Notes: generated by a model from the letters alone, not told the origin. A stretch of DNA of 64,000 nucleotides from Streptomyces sp. SID12501 (GCF_010550245.1 NZ_JAAGLU010000034.1:1-64000); one strand, 5' to 3'; counted from the stretch's first letter, positions 31,561-40,718 are shown. A program made the numbers and translations.

Positions 31561-34185
31561 CTACGCCTGCGGCAGGCCCTCCAGCTGGGCCTGGATGCGG
31601 GTGATGTCCTCGTCCGCCTTGGCGAGGCGGCCACGGATCTTGTCCACCACGTTGTCCGGCGCCTTCGCCAGGAACGCCTCGTTGCCGAGCTTGGCCTCGG
31701 CCTGCTGCCGTTCCTTCTGCGCCGCCGCCAGGTCCTTCGTGAGGCGATTGCGCTCCGCCTCGACGTCGATCGTGCCGGAGAGGTCGAGGGCGACCGTGGC
31801 ACCGGCGACCGGGAGGGTCGCGGTGGCGTGGAAGCCGTCCTCCTCGGGCTGGAGGCGCAGCAGTTGGCGGATGGCCGCCTCGTGCGCGGCCAGCGCGGTG
31901 CCGTCGAGGGTGAGGCGGGCGGGGACCTTCTGGCCGTCCTGGAGGCCCTGCTCCTTACGGAAGCGGCGGACCTCCGTGACGACGGCCTGGACGGTGCCGA
32001 TCTCGGCCTCGGCCGCCTCGTCGCGGAAGCCACTGTCCTTGGGCCACTCGGCGATGACGAGGGACTCCCGGCCGGTCAGGGTCGTCCACAGCGTCTCGGT
32101 GACGAAGGGGACGACCGGGTGGAGCAGCCGCAGCATGACGTCGATGACCTCGCCGAGGACCCGGCCGGAGACCTTCGCCTGCTCGCCGCCCGCGAAGAAG
32201 GTCGTCTTCGACAGCTCCACGTACCAGTCGAAGACCTCGTCCCACGCGAAGTGGTAGAGCGTGTCGCTGAGCTTCGCGAACTGGAAGTCGTCGTAGTACG
32301 CGTCGACCTGCGCGACCGTCTTGTTCAGCCGGGAGAGGATCCAGCGGTCGGTCGCGGTCAGCTGCTCGGCGGCCGGGAGGTCGCCCTCGATGGTGGCGCC
32401 GTTCATCAGCGCGAAGCGCGTGGCGTTCCAGATCTTGTTGGCGAACTTGCTGGACGCCTGGACCCAGTCCTCGCCGATCGGGACGTCGGTGCCGGGGTTG
32501 GCGCCCTTGGCCAGGGTGAAGCGGACGGCGTCGGAGCCGTACTTGTCCATCCAGTCGAGCGGGTCGACGACGTTGCCGAAGGACTTCGACATCTTCTTGC
32601 CGCGCTCGTCGCGGACCAGGCCGGTCAGCGCGATGGTCTTGAACGGGGCCTCACCGTCCATGGCGTACAGGCCGAACATCATCATCCGGGCGACCCAGAA
32701 GAAGATGATGTCGTGGCCGGTCAGCAGGACGTCGGTCGAGTAGAACTTCTCCAGGTCCGGGGTCTGTTCGGGCCAGCCGAGGGTGGAGAACGGCCACAGG
32801 CCGGAGGAGAACCAGGTGTCGAGGACGTCGGTGTCCTGGGTCCAGCCCTCGCCGGTCGGTGTCTCGTCGTCGGGTCCGAGGCAGACGACCTCGCCGTCCG
32901 GGCCGTACCAGACCGGGATGCGGTGGCCCCACCACAACTGGCGTGAGATGCACCAGTCGTTGAGGTTGTCGACCCAGTCGAAGTAGCGCTTGGACATCTC
33001 CTCGGGGTGGATCGAGACCCGGCCGTCACGGACCGCGTCACCGGCGGCCTTGGCCAGCGTCTCGACCTTGACCCACCACTGGAGGGACAGGCGCGGCTCG
33101 ACGGTGGTGGAGCAGCGCGAGCAGTGCCCGACGGAGTGCGTGTACGGGCGCTTCTCGGCGACGATCCGGCCCTGTCCGCGCAGGGCGCCGACGACGGCGG
33201 AGCGGGCCTCGAAGCGGTCCAGGCCGAGGAAGGGGCCGTGGACGGTGATGACACCGTGCTCGTCCATGATCGTCATGTTGGGCAGGTTGTGGCGCTGCCC
33301 GATGGCGAAGTCGTTCGGGTCGTGGGCCGGGGTCACCTTGACCGCGCCGGTGCCGAACTCCGGGTCGACATGCGTGTCGGCGACGACCGGGATGCTCCGG
33401 TCGGTCAGCGGCAGCTTGATCTGCTTGCCGACGAGGTGTTTGTAGCGCTCGTCGTCGGGGTGGACGGCGACGGCGGTGTCACCGAGCATCGTCTCGGCGC
33501 GGGTGGTGGCGACGACCACACTGTTCTCGCCCTCGCCGTACCTGATCGAGACGAGCTCGCCCGCGTCCTCCTGGTACTCCACCTCGATGTCGGAGATGGC
33601 CGTCAGACAGCGCGGGCACCAGTTGATGATGCGCTCGGCACGGTAGATGAGGCCGTCGTCGTAGAGCTTCTTGAAGATCGTCTGGACGGCCTTGGACAGC
33701 CCCTCGTCCATGGTGAACCGCTCGCGCGACCAGTCGACGCCATCTCCCAGGCGCCGCATCTGGCCCAGGATCTTGCCGCCGTACTCCTCCTTCCACTGCC
33801 AGACCCGCTCGACGAACTCCTCGCGCCCCAGGTCGTGCCGCGACTTGCCCTCCTCGGCAAGCTGCTGCTCGACCTTGTTCTGGGTGGCGATGCCGGCGTG
33901 GTCCATGCCGGGGAGCCAGAGCGACTCGTAGCCCTGCATGCGCTTGCGGCGGGTGAGGGCGTCCATGAGCGTGTGCTGGAAGGCGTGGCCCAGGTGGAGG
34001 GAGCCGGTGACGTTCGGCGGCGGGATGACGATGGTGTACGGCGGCTTCTCGCTCTTCGCGTCGGCGGCGAAGTAACCCCGTTCCACCCAGCGCTCGTACA
34101 GCTTCCCCTCTACCTCGGCCGGCGCGTACTGGGTCGGCAGTTCGGTGATGGGCGCTGTTGGCTGCTGCTGAGCGTTCTCGGTCAC
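31561..34185 (-). CDS. valS: Valyl-tRNA synthetase
   Basis: 874 residues, class I synthetase: the HIGH-type motif HLGHA near residue 65, a long editing domain (VVATTRAETMLGDTAVAVHPDD, GTGAVKVTPAHDPND), KKMSKSFGN near 532, the anticodon-binding helical region and a C-terminal coiled coil (NRLTKDLAAAQKERQQAEAKL) that binds tRNA. It starts at GTG. TAAACT lies 6 bases upstream with no ribosome site, suggesting a leaderless message. It is divergent from the Pro-rich membrane-protein gene. Confidence 0.97.
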   Translation of the reverse strand: MTENAQQQPTAPITELPTQYAPAEVEGKLYERWVERGYFAADAKSEKPPYTIVIPPPNVTGSLHLGHAFQHTLMDALTRRKRMQGYESLWLPGMDHAGIATQNKVEQQLAEEGKSRHDLGREEFVERVWQWKEEYGGKILGQMRRLGDGVDWSRERFTMDEGLSKAVQTIFKKLYDDGLIYRAERIINWCPRCLTAISDIEVEYQEDAGELVSIRYGEGENSVVVATTRAETMLGDTAVAVHPDDERYKHLVGKQIKLPLTDRSIPVVADTHVDPEFGTGAVKVTPAHDPNDFAIGQRHNLPNMTIMDEHGVITVHGPFLGLDRFEARSAVVGALRGQGRIVAEKRPYTHSVGHCSRCSTTVEPRLSLQWWVKVETLAKAAGDAVRDGRVSIHPEEMSKRYFDWVDNLNDWCISRQLWWGHRIPVWYGPDGEVVCLGPDDETPTGEGWTQDTDVLDTWFSSGLWPFSTLGWPEQTPDLEKFYSTDVLLTGHDIIFFWVARMMMFGLYAMDGEAPFKTIALTGLVRDERGKKMSKSFGNVVDPLDWMDKYGSDAVRFTLAKGANPGTDVPIGEDWVQASSKFANKIWNATRFALMNGATIEGDLPAAEQLTATDRWILSRLNKTVAQVDAYYDDFQFAKLSDTLYHFAWDEVFDWYVELSKTTFFAGGEQAKVSGRVLGEVIDVMLRLLHPVVPFVTETLWTTLTGRESLVIAEWPKDSGFRDEAAEAEIGTVQAVVTEVRRFRKEQGLQDGQKVPARLTLDGTALAAHEAAIRQLLRLQPEEDGFHATATLPVAGATVALDLSGTIDVEAERNRLTKDLAAAQKERQQAEAKLGNEAFLAKAPDNVVDKIRGRLAKADEDITRIQAQLEGLPQA

Positions 34186-34322
34186 CCGGTCAGTTTAGAG
34201 GCGTCACGACCGTGTCCCGAAACACGTTTCTTTCGTAACGGTGGGACACCCGGGGCAACTCGGGCGCCCGGCCTGCGCGAGGATGTCAGGAACACATAAG
34301 CTTTCTGGAGGGGAACCCAGGG
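34186..34322. promoter_or_regulatory. Divergent promoter region valS / Pro-rich membrane protein
   Basis: 137 bp. On the minus strand TAAACT (34192-34197) is placed 6 bases before the valS GTG, as for a leaderless start; the -35 is weak. On the plus strand GGAGGGG precedes the ATG at 34323. Confidence 0.45.
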
Positions 34323-35285
34323 ATGAGCCACAACCAGCCGGGTCCGTACGGCGAACCGCCGCAGCAGCCCGGACCATACGGGCAGCCGGCCCAGCCGGGT
34401 CCTTACGGCCAGCCGCCCCAGGCACCTCAGGGCCCTCCGACGGCTCCCCAGCCGGGCTACGGCTACCCCCAGCAGGCGCCTCCGCCCCAGCCGGGCTACG
34501 GCTATCCGCAGCAGGCTCCCCCGCAGCCCGGCTACGGCTATCCGCAGCAGCCCGACGCGTACGGCCAGCAGCCGCCGTACGGCCAGGCCCCGTACGGGGT
34601 TCCGCAGCCGCCTGCGCCGGGCGGGGGCAAGAAGAAGACAGCGATCGTCCTCGGGGCGGTGGCTGTCGTGGCCGCCATCGCGGTGGGCGCGTGGTTCGTG
34701 CTGGGCAGCGGCTCGGGCGGCGGTTCCGACATCGCCGACGACGGCGCGCACAAGCTGACGGCGCCGGCGACGGTGATCGACGGCGCGTACAAGAAGAGCG
34801 GGAACTCCGAGACCGGCGGGCTGACCGCGGACGACATCAAAGACGCCGAGGCCTGGGGAGTGCAGAACCCCAAGGACGTCAGCGCCATGTACACCTCGGG
34901 CGAGAGCCTCACCGGCAAGACCGTGATGTTCTCCGGCGTGTACGGCACCATCGCCGAGCCGGAGAAGGTCGTCGACGCGATGTTCGCCCAGATGAAGGCG
35001 GAGTCGACGAAGGACGCGTCCGCCGACGACGGGAAACTCGTCGGCAGCCCGAAGGAGTTCACGCCGGCCGGGTTCGACAACGGCGTCATGAAGTGCCAGG
35101 AGATCGAGACCACCGAGTCCGGCACGAAGACGACGATGCCGTTCTGCATCTGGGGCGACCACAGCACCCTCAGCTACGTCCTGACGTACGACCTCGCCGC
35201 CCTGACCGCGGGCAAGTCCTCCACCATGGAGGAGGCGGCCGAATTCGCCGCCAAGCTCCGCAACGACGTGCGCGTCAAGGCCTGA
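34323..35285 (+). CDS. Pro/Gly/Tyr/Gln-rich single-pass membrane protein, function unknown
   Basis: 320 residues. Residues 1-100 are disordered, with repeats of PGPYGQP and PGYGYPQQAP; a KKK stop-transfer then precedes one membrane helix (TAIVLGAVAVVAAIAVGAWFVL). The outer 180-residue domain has one Cys pair (MKCQEIE, PFCIWGD) and resembles lipoprotein-like domains of unknown function in Streptomyces. Orientation is N-in, C-out by the positive-inside rule. GGAGGGG lies upstream of the ATG. It is monocistronic, closed by a very strong terminator. Confidence 0.8.
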   Translation: MSHNQPGPYGEPPQQPGPYGQPAQPGPYGQPPQAPQGPPTAPQPGYGYPQQAPPPQPGYGYPQQAPPQPGYGYPQQPDAYGQQPPYGQAPYGVPQPPAPGGGKKKTAIVLGAVAVVAAIAVGAWFVLGSGSGGGSDIADDGAHKLTAPATVIDGAYKKSGNSETGGLTADDIKDAEAWGVQNPKDVSAMYTSGESLTGKTVMFSGVYGTIAEPEKVVDAMFAQMKAESTKDASADDGKLVGSPKEFTPAGFDNGVMKCQEIETTESGTKTTMPFCIWGDHSTLSYVLTYDLAALTAGKSSTMEEAAEFAAKLRNDVRVKA

Positions 35286-35301
35286 CACGCCTGGACGGCG
35301 T

Positions 35302-35349
35302 CAACTGCGGAGGGGCCCCGGTCTGTTGACCGGGGCCCCTCCGCAGTTG
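35302..35349 (+). terminator. Very strong bidirectional terminator
   Basis: Perfect 21-bp stem (left arm 35302-35322, right arm 35329-35349) with loop ctgttg, 16 bp past the membrane-protein stop and 35 bp from the convergent clpX stop. Confidence 0.97.
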
Positions 35350-35384
35350 CTCAACTCCCTTGACCTGCCCTGCTGTTACGCCGG

Positions 35385-36671
35385 TTACGCCGTCTTCTGC
35401 TCGCCCGGGCCGCGTCCGCGCGCGTCCCTCGGGATCAGGGTCGGGTTCACGTTCTTCAGGACGACGTCCACCGTGATGACGACGCGGGCCACGTCCTTGC
35501 GGGACGGGACCTCGTACATCACCGCCTGGAGGACCTCCTCCATGATGGCGCGCAGGCCGCGGGCGCCGGTCTGGCGCAGGATCGCCTGGTCGGCGATGGC
35601 CTCCAGGGCCTCGCGCTCGAAGTCCAGCTCCACGCCGTCGAGTTCGAAGAGGCGCTGGTACTGCTTGACGAGGGCGTTGCGCGGCTCCACCAGGATCTGG
35701 AGGAGGGCCTCACGGTCGAGGTTGTGGACCGACGTGATGACCGGGAGGCGGCCGATGAACTCGGGAATCATGCCGAACTTCACCAGGTCCTCGGGCATGA
35801 CGTCCTCGAAGCGGTCCTTCGCCTCCAGCTCCTTCTTGGAGCGGATGGTGGCGCCGAAGCCGATGCCCTTGGCGCCCGCACGGGACTCGACGAGCTTCTC
35901 CAGGCCCGCGAAGGCACCGCCCACGATGAACAGGACGTTCGTCGTGTCGATCTGGATGAACTCCTGGTGCGGGTGCTTGCGTCCGCCCTGCGGCGGAACG
36001 GAGGCCGTCGTGCCTTCGAGGATCTTCAGCAGTGCCTGCTGGACGCCCTCGCCGGACACGTCGCGCGTGATCGACGGGTTTTCACTCTTCCGTGCGACCT
36101 TGTCGATCTCGTCGATGTAGATGATTCCGGTTTCGGCCTTCTTGACGTCGTAGTCCGCCGCCTGGATCAGCTTCAACAGGATGTTCTCGACGTCCTCGCC
36201 GACATACCCCGCCTCCGTCAGCGCCGTCGCGTCGGCGATGGCGAACGGGACGTTCAGCATGCGCGCCAGTGTCTGCGCGAGGAGGGTCTTGCCCGAGCCC
36301 GTGGGGCCGAGCAGGAGAATGTTCGACTTCGCCAACTCGATGGCGTCCTCACGGCTTTGACCGCCGCTGTTCTCACCGGCCTGGACCCGCTTGTAGTGGT
36401 TGTACACCGCGACGGACAGGGCCTTCTTGGCCGACTCCTGACCGACTACGTACCCCTCGAGGAACTCGTAGATCTCGCGAGGCTTGGGGAGTTCCTCCCA
36501 CCTGACCTCACTCGTCTCCGCGAGTTCTTCCTCGATGATCTCGTTGCAGAGATCGATGCACTCGTCGCAGATGTACACACCGGGGCCTGCGATGAGCTTC
36601 TTGACCTGCTTCTGGCTCTTGCCACAGAACGAGCACTTGAGCAGATCGCCGCCGTCACCGATGCGTGCCAC
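35385..36671 (-). CDS. clpX: ATP-dependent Clp protease ATP-binding subunit ClpX
   Basis: 428 residues from the GTG at 36671 (AAGGGGAAG upstream), the normal Streptomyces length. It has an N-terminal C4 zinc domain (CSFCGKSQ...CDECIDLC), Walker A LLGPTGSGKT near residue 122, pore loop GYVGED, Walker B IIYIDEIDK, the ClpP-docking IGF loop (GIGFGAT), and arginine-finger/sensor-2 regions. It is an AAA+ unfoldase feeding ClpP. It lies downstream of clpP2 with 183 bp between, enough for its own promoter. Confidence 0.97.
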   Translation of the reverse strand: MARIGDGGDLLKCSFCGKSQKQVKKLIAGPGVYICDECIDLCNEIIEEELAETSEVRWEELPKPREIYEFLEGYVVGQESAKKALSVAVYNHYKRVQAGENSGGQSREDAIELAKSNILLLGPTGSGKTLLAQTLARMLNVPFAIADATALTEAGYVGEDVENILLKLIQAADYDVKKAETGIIYIDEIDKVARKSENPSITRDVSGEGVQQALLKILEGTTASVPPQGGRKHPHQEFIQIDTTNVLFIVGGAFAGLEKLVESRAGAKGIGFGATIRSKKELEAKDRFEDVMPEDLVKFGMIPEFIGRLPVITSVHNLDREALLQILVEPRNALVKQYQRLFELDGVELDFEREALEAIADQAILRQTGARGLRAIMEEVLQAVMYEVPSRKDVARVVITVDVVLKNVNPTLIPRDARGRGPGEQKTA

Positions 36672-36854
36672 GGTGTGCTTCCCCTTCGCCTGGGAGACGC
36701 CTGGGTACAGCGGCTCCTGGTGCTGCCTTATGTCCGACGGTACCTTGCCGGGCCCCTCGTTCGGGCCCCCCTTGGCACGGTTCACTTCGACGTGCTCCGA
36801 GTCGAACCGTGCCGAGGGCCGGCAGACGCCACAGCTTCTGCGTCCACCAGTACG

Positions 36855-37544
36855 TCAGCTGACGCTGGAGTTGTTCATTTTCCGAGTGGAAATGATCTGG
36901 TCGATCAGGCCGTACGCCAGCGCGTCCTCGGCCGTGAGGATCTTGTCGCGCTCGATGTCCTCGCGGATCTTCTCGATCGGCGTGGTGGAGTGCTTGGCCA
37001 GCATGTCCTCCAGCTGGGCACGCATCCGGAGGATCTCGTTGGCCGCGATCTCCAGGTCGGAGACCTGCCCGCGGCCGGTCTCGCTGTACGGCTGGTGGAT
37101 CAGCACGCGCGCGTTGGGCAGCGCCATGCGCTTGCCCGGCGTACCGGCCGCGAGGAGGATCGCGGCGGCGGAGGCCGCCTGGCCCATGCAGACCGTCTGG
37201 ACGTCCGGCTTCACGAACTGCATCGTGTCGTAGATCGCGGTGAGCGACGTGAACGAGCCACCGGGGCTGTTGATGTAGACCGAGATGTCCCGGTCGGGGT
37301 CCATCGACTCCAGGCACAGCAGCTGCGCCATGACGTCGTTGGCGGAGGCGTCGTCGATCTGCACACCGAGGAAGATCACGCGCTCCTCGAAGAGCTTCGC
37401 GTACGGGTCGTACTCACGCACGCCCTGCGAGGTGCGCTCGACGAAACGCGGGATGATGTAGCGGGACTCGGCGGTGGGGCCGGTGTACTCGGCCTGGGCG
37501 GCCCTTGTGCGGTCGTAGAGGCCGCTGCCGGGGAAGTCGTTCAC
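36855..37544 (-). CDS. clpP2: ATP-dependent Clp protease proteolytic subunit ClpP2
   Basis: 229 residues with the catalytic triad: Ser in GQAASAAAILLAAG, His in NARVLIHQP and Asp in DIERDKILT. A 45-residue N-terminal extension with R/Y/P residues is longer than in clpP1, as in other actinobacterial ClpP2. It forms a mixed ClpP1P2 peptidase and follows clpP1 by 49 bp in the same operon. Confidence 0.96.
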   Translation of the reverse strand: MNDFPGSGLYDRTRAAQAEYTGPTAESRYIIPRFVERTSQGVREYDPYAKLFEERVIFLGVQIDDASANDVMAQLLCLESMDPDRDISVYINSPGGSFTSLTAIYDTMQFVKPDVQTVCMGQAASAAAILLAAGTPGKRMALPNARVLIHQPYSETGRGQVSDLEIAANEILRMRAQLEDMLAKHSTTPIEKIREDIERDKILTAEDALAYGLIDQIISTRKMNNSSVS

Positions 37545-37593
37545 GGTGTCTCCTGAAAGGGGCTTAGGCGGGGGCTGGAGGGCATTGGGGGCG

Positions 37594-38214
37594 CTATACC
37601 CCTGTGCCGCCGCCGCCCGGGATGCCTGCGGCCGTGGCGATGACGTCGTCGATGAGGCCGTACGTCTTGGCCTCCTCCGGGTCGAACCAGCGGTCGCGGT
37701 CCGAGTCCCTGGTGACCTGCTCGACGGACTGGCCCGTGTGCTGCGCCGTGAGCTCGGCCATGCGCTTCTTGGTGTGCAGCAGCCGCTCGGCGTGGATCTT
37801 GATGTCCGACGCCGAACCCGCGAGGCCCGCGGAGGGCTGGTGGATCAGGATCTCGGCGTTCGGCAGGGCGAAGCGCTTGCCGGGCGTACCCGCGCTGAGC
37901 AGGAACTGGCCCATGGAAGCGGCGAGGCCCATGGCGATGGTCACCACGTCGTTCTTGATGAACTGCATGGTGTCGTAGATCGCCATGCCGGCCGTGATCG
38001 AACCGCCCGGGCTGTTGATGTAGAGGTTGATGTCCTTGTCCGGGTCAGCGGCGGCAAGGAGCAGCAGCTGCGCGGTGATCTTGTTCGCGATGTCGTCGTC
38101 GACCGGCTGGCCGAGGAAGATGATCCGCTCGTTGAGCAGCCGGTTGTAGACCTGGTCGCCGAGGCCACCGCCGATGGAAGGCTCGCCGGCGGCGGAAGGC
38201 ATCAGATTCGTCAC
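37594..38214 (-). CDS. clpP1: ATP-dependent Clp protease proteolytic subunit ClpP1
   Basis: 206 residues from the GTG at 38214 (AGGTGGAT about 7 bases upstream), starting VTNLMPSAAGEP as in other Streptomyces ClpP1. Triad: Ser in GLAASMGQFLLSAG, His in NAEILIHQP, Asp in DSDRDRWF. It is the first gene of clpP1-clpP2. A ClgR-type operator lies about 155 bp upstream. Longer upstream extensions are not ClpP-like. Confidence 0.96.
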   Translation of the reverse strand: MTNLMPSAAGEPSIGGGLGDQVYNRLLNERIIFLGQPVDDDIANKITAQLLLLAAADPDKDINLYINSPGGSITAGMAIYDTMQFIKNDVVTIAMGLAASMGQFLLSAGTPGKRFALPNAEILIHQPSAGLAGSASDIKIHAERLLHTKKRMAELTAQHTGQSVEQVTRDSDRDRWFDPEEAKTYGLIDDVIATAAGIPGGGGTGV

Positions 38215-38368
38215 GTCGTATCCACCTGCTCGTATTACGACGGCGCCGGGCCGTCTCACGTGTTCTGCCGGGGCGTGGGGCTGTCCGGCCGTTTCCGGGG
38301 ACTCCCCTGCCCTCGTATTCATGGACCCTAACGCGCGGGTCCCTCCAGGGAATCCCGGGAAAGGAACT

Positions 38369-38382
38369 GTTCGCTGTGAGCG
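38369..38382. promoter_or_regulatory. ClgR operator upstream of clpP1P2
   Basis: GTTCGC-TGTGA-GCG matches exactly the published ClgR site GTTCGC-N5-GCG of Streptomyces. ClgR activates clpP1P2 and lon. It lies in the 522-bp gap between tig and clpP1, placed as expected for an activator site of the minus-strand clpP1 promoter. The remainder of this gap (38383-38736) holds repeat family 2 and the tig terminator and no gene. Confidence 0.8.
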
Positions 38383-38525
38383 CATGCGCTCCGCTGGGTT
38401 GAGCAGGGTTTCCGGTGGGGTTCGGCTGTGCGGTGGCCGGGGTCTCGGTGAGCGTCACGGGGCTCCCGCCCCGGGCCCCGGGTGCTTCTCGCCGTGGCTC
38501 CGCCAGGGGTGGTCGGGCGCGGGTC

Positions 38526-38668
38526 CGTGAGGGCTTGTCGCGCAGTTCCCCGCGCCCCTATAGGGCGCGTCCCTGTGGGCGCGGATGACGACGGGCCCGG
38601 CGTGAGGGCTTGTCGCGCCCGCGCAGTGGAGCCGCAGATCGATACAGCCCCGCGCCCCTTCAGGGCGC
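38526..38668. repeat. Intergenic GC-rich repeat, family 2, double copy
   Basis: Two adjacent related modules both contain gtgagggcttgtcgcgc (38526 and 38602) and end in ccccgcgcccct. The second also shares ggagccgca...acagccccgcgcccct with the copy between folC and valS. Confidence 0.65.
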
Positions 38669-38671
38669 GAG

Positions 38672-38704
38672 CAGGCCCCCGGGGATCAAATCCCCGGGGG
38701 CCTG
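38672..38704 (-). terminator. Hairpin terminator after tig
   Basis: Perfect 14-bp stem caggcccccgggga / tccccgggggcctg with loop tcaaa, 32 bp past the tig stop. Confidence 0.92.
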
Positions 38705-38736
38705 TCGTCGTGCGTGTTTCAGAGGTGCCGTGGCTT

Positions 38737-40146
38737 TCAGGCCTCGGGCTTCTCCTCGGGAGCCTCGGCCTCGGAGGTCTCGGCCTCGACGGCCGGGGTC
38801 TCCTCGGAGGTGGCCTCCGTGGTCTCGTCCTCTTCCTCGTCGTCGAGGTCGATGATCTCGCCGTTGGTGTCCTTGACCGTGGCGGCCTCCACGACTACCG
38901 CGAGGGCCTTGCCGCGGGCGACCTCGCCGACCAGCATCGGGACCTGGCCGCCCTCGACGACCGCCTGGGCGAACTGGTCGGGGGACATGCCGGAGGAGGC
39001 GGCGCGCCGCATGAGGTGCTCGGTGAGCTCCTCCTGGTTGACGTTCAGCTTCTCCTTGTTGACCAGCTCGTCGAGGACGAACTGGGTCTTGATGCCCTTG
39101 ACCGCGGCTTCCTTGGTCTCGGTGTCGAACTCCTCGGCCGTCTTGCCCTGGATCTCGAGGTACTTCTCGAGGTCGAGACCCATCTGGCCGAGCTGGTGGT
39201 GCTCCAGGTTGTGCTTGCGGGTGTTGATCTCTTCCTCGAGGAGCTTCTCGGGGACGGGCACCTCGACGAGCTCCAGCAGCTTCTCCAGGACGCGCTCCTG
39301 GGCCTGCGTGGCCTGGTCGTACTGCTTCATGTTCTCGAGGCGCTTGCGGCTGTCCGCGCGCAGCTCCTCCAGCGTGTCGAACTCGGAGGCGAGCTGGGCG
39401 AACTCGTCGTCCAGGGCCGGGAGTTCGCGGGCGGCGACCTGGGTGACCCTGACGGTGACCTCGGCCTCCTTGCCGGACGCCGAGCCGCCCTTGAGCTCGG
39501 AGGTGAAGGTGGCCTCGCCACCGGCCTCCACGCCCGTGACGGCGTCGTCGACGCCTTCCAGCAGCTCGCCGGAGCCGATGGTGTAGGAGACGCCGCTCGC
39601 GACGCCGTCCTCCAGCACCTCTCCGTCGACCTTGGCCTCCAGGTCCAGCGTCACGACGTCGCCGTCCTCGGCGGCACGCTCGACCGGGGAGGTGGCGGCG
39701 AAGCGCTCACGGAGCTGCTCGACCGACTTGTCGATGTCCTCCTCGGTGACCTCGATCGCGTCGACCTCGACCTCGATGCCGGAGTAGTCCGGGATCTCGA
39801 TGGTCGGGCGGACGTCGACCTCGGCGGTGAAGTTCAGCGTCTCGCCGTCCTTCAACTCCGTGATGTCGACCTCGGGCTGGCCCAGGACGTTGAGCTCGGC
39901 CTCGTTGACCGCTTCGGTGTAGAACTTCGGGAGCGCGTCGTTGACCGCCTCCTCCAGGACCGCACCGCGGCCGAACCGCTGGTCGATGATGCGCGCCGGG
40001 ATCTTGCCCTTCCGGAAGCCCTTCACCGTGACCTGCTGGTTGATCTTCTTGTACGCCGCGTCGAGGCTGTCCTTGAGCTCCTCGAAGGGCACCTCGATGC
40101 TGAGCCGAACCCGGGTCGGGTTCAGGGTCTCCACGGCGCTCTTCAC
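38737..40146 (-). CDS. tig: Trigger factor, ribosome-associated chaperone/prolyl isomerase
   Basis: 469 residues: an N-terminal ribosome-binding domain with the signature GFRKGKIPARII (residues 43-54), a FKBP-type PPIase domain (residues about 155-245, GDVVTLDLEAKVDGEVLEDG) and a C-terminal helical chaperone domain. The last 40 residues are a highly acidic D/E/T tail typical of actinobacterial trigger factors. It is upstream of clpP1 on the same strand but closed by its own terminator. Confidence 0.97.
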   Translation of the reverse strand: MKSAVETLNPTRVRLSIEVPFEELKDSLDAAYKKINQQVTVKGFRKGKIPARIIDQRFGRGAVLEEAVNDALPKFYTEAVNEAELNVLGQPEVDITELKDGETLNFTAEVDVRPTIEIPDYSGIEVEVDAIEVTEEDIDKSVEQLRERFAATSPVERAAEDGDVVTLDLEAKVDGEVLEDGVASGVSYTIGSGELLEGVDDAVTGVEAGGEATFTSELKGGSASGKEAEVTVRVTQVAARELPALDDEFAQLASEFDTLEELRADSRKRLENMKQYDQATQAQERVLEKLLELVEVPVPEKLLEEEINTRKHNLEHHQLGQMGLDLEKYLEIQGKTAEEFDTETKEAAVKGIKTQFVLDELVNKEKLNVNQEELTEHLMRRAASSGMSPDQFAQAVVEGGQVPMLVGEVARGKALAVVVEAATVKDTNGEIIDLDDEEEDETTEATSEETPAVEAETSEAEAPEEKPEA

Positions 40147-40360
40147 GGTTCGGTCTCCTTGGGGGCTGACTTCTTGGGGTTCTGCTGAGGGTCCTGCTTG
40201 ATTGTCCGCATGCCGGACGCGACAGAGCCTCAGCGGATTCGCGGCCCTTGAGGGACGTTAACAACGCAGACACACGGGCGCGCAGTCTGCATAGTAGCCG
40301 CAGGCGGTACACGCCCCAAAAGGTGATGTCGAAGATGATCCTGCCGGTGGTCCGGCACGA

Positions 40361-40437
40361 TGGTCGGGGTGGCGGGATTTGAACCCACGGCCTTCCGCTC
40401 CCAAAGCGGACGCGCTACCAAGCTGCGCCACACCCCG
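40361..40437 (-). tRNA. tRNA-Pro (anticodon TGG), CCA encoded
   Basis: Cloverleaf on the minus strand: acceptor cggggtg / caccccg, D arm with AGCTTGGTA, anticodon stem tccgc / gcgga around loop tttggga (anticodon TGG), T arm with TTCAAAT, discriminator A followed by encoded CCA. 77 nt including CCA. Confidence 0.97.
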
Positions 40438-40578
40438 TCTGGTGCGACACGTAGGGTACATGCCCGGAGGCGACGGCGTTGCCGCATTTCAGGAGTGGAA
40501 ACGGGGTGTGCGTCGAGGGGCCCCGAACCGGTACGATGCCTTCTGTGCCGCGGTCATCTTGACCTGCGGCGCACGTGT

Positions 40579-40649
40579 GCGGGCGTAGCTCAATGGTAGA
40601 GCCCTAGTCTTCCAAACTAGCTACGCGGGTTCGATTCCCGTCGCCCGCT
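40579..40649 (+). tRNA. tRNA-Gly (anticodon TCC)
   Basis: 71-nt cloverleaf: acceptor gcgggcg / cgcccgc, D arm with CAATGGTAGAGC, anticodon loop cttccaa (anticodon TCC), T arm cgggttcgattcccg, discriminator T, no encoded CCA. Its 3' half is the integration site of the adjacent degenerate element. Confidence 0.97.
40624..40648 (+). repeat. attL core (tRNA-Gly 3' end)
   Basis: 25 bp covering the T arm and 3' acceptor strand, identical to 43150-43174. Confidence 0.8.
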
Positions 40650-40658
40650 CTCCACGAC

Positions 40659-40699
40659 TCAGGGCCAGGCCAGAGGATGATTCCTCCGCCTGGCCCTGA
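40659..40699. terminator. Hairpin after tRNA-Gly
   Basis: 12-bp perfect arms tcagggccaggc / gcctggccctga with an inner gagga / tcctc stem, starting 10 bp past the tRNA. It also faces the end of the integrase remnant on the other strand. Confidence 0.88.
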
Positions 40700-40718
40700 T
40701 CAGTTCCGAGGGCTCTGA

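Noticed and set aside
34186..34322. T-box riboswitch for valS
   Set aside because: The leader is too short, and the start appears leaderless; no T-box sequence or specifier hairpin is seen.
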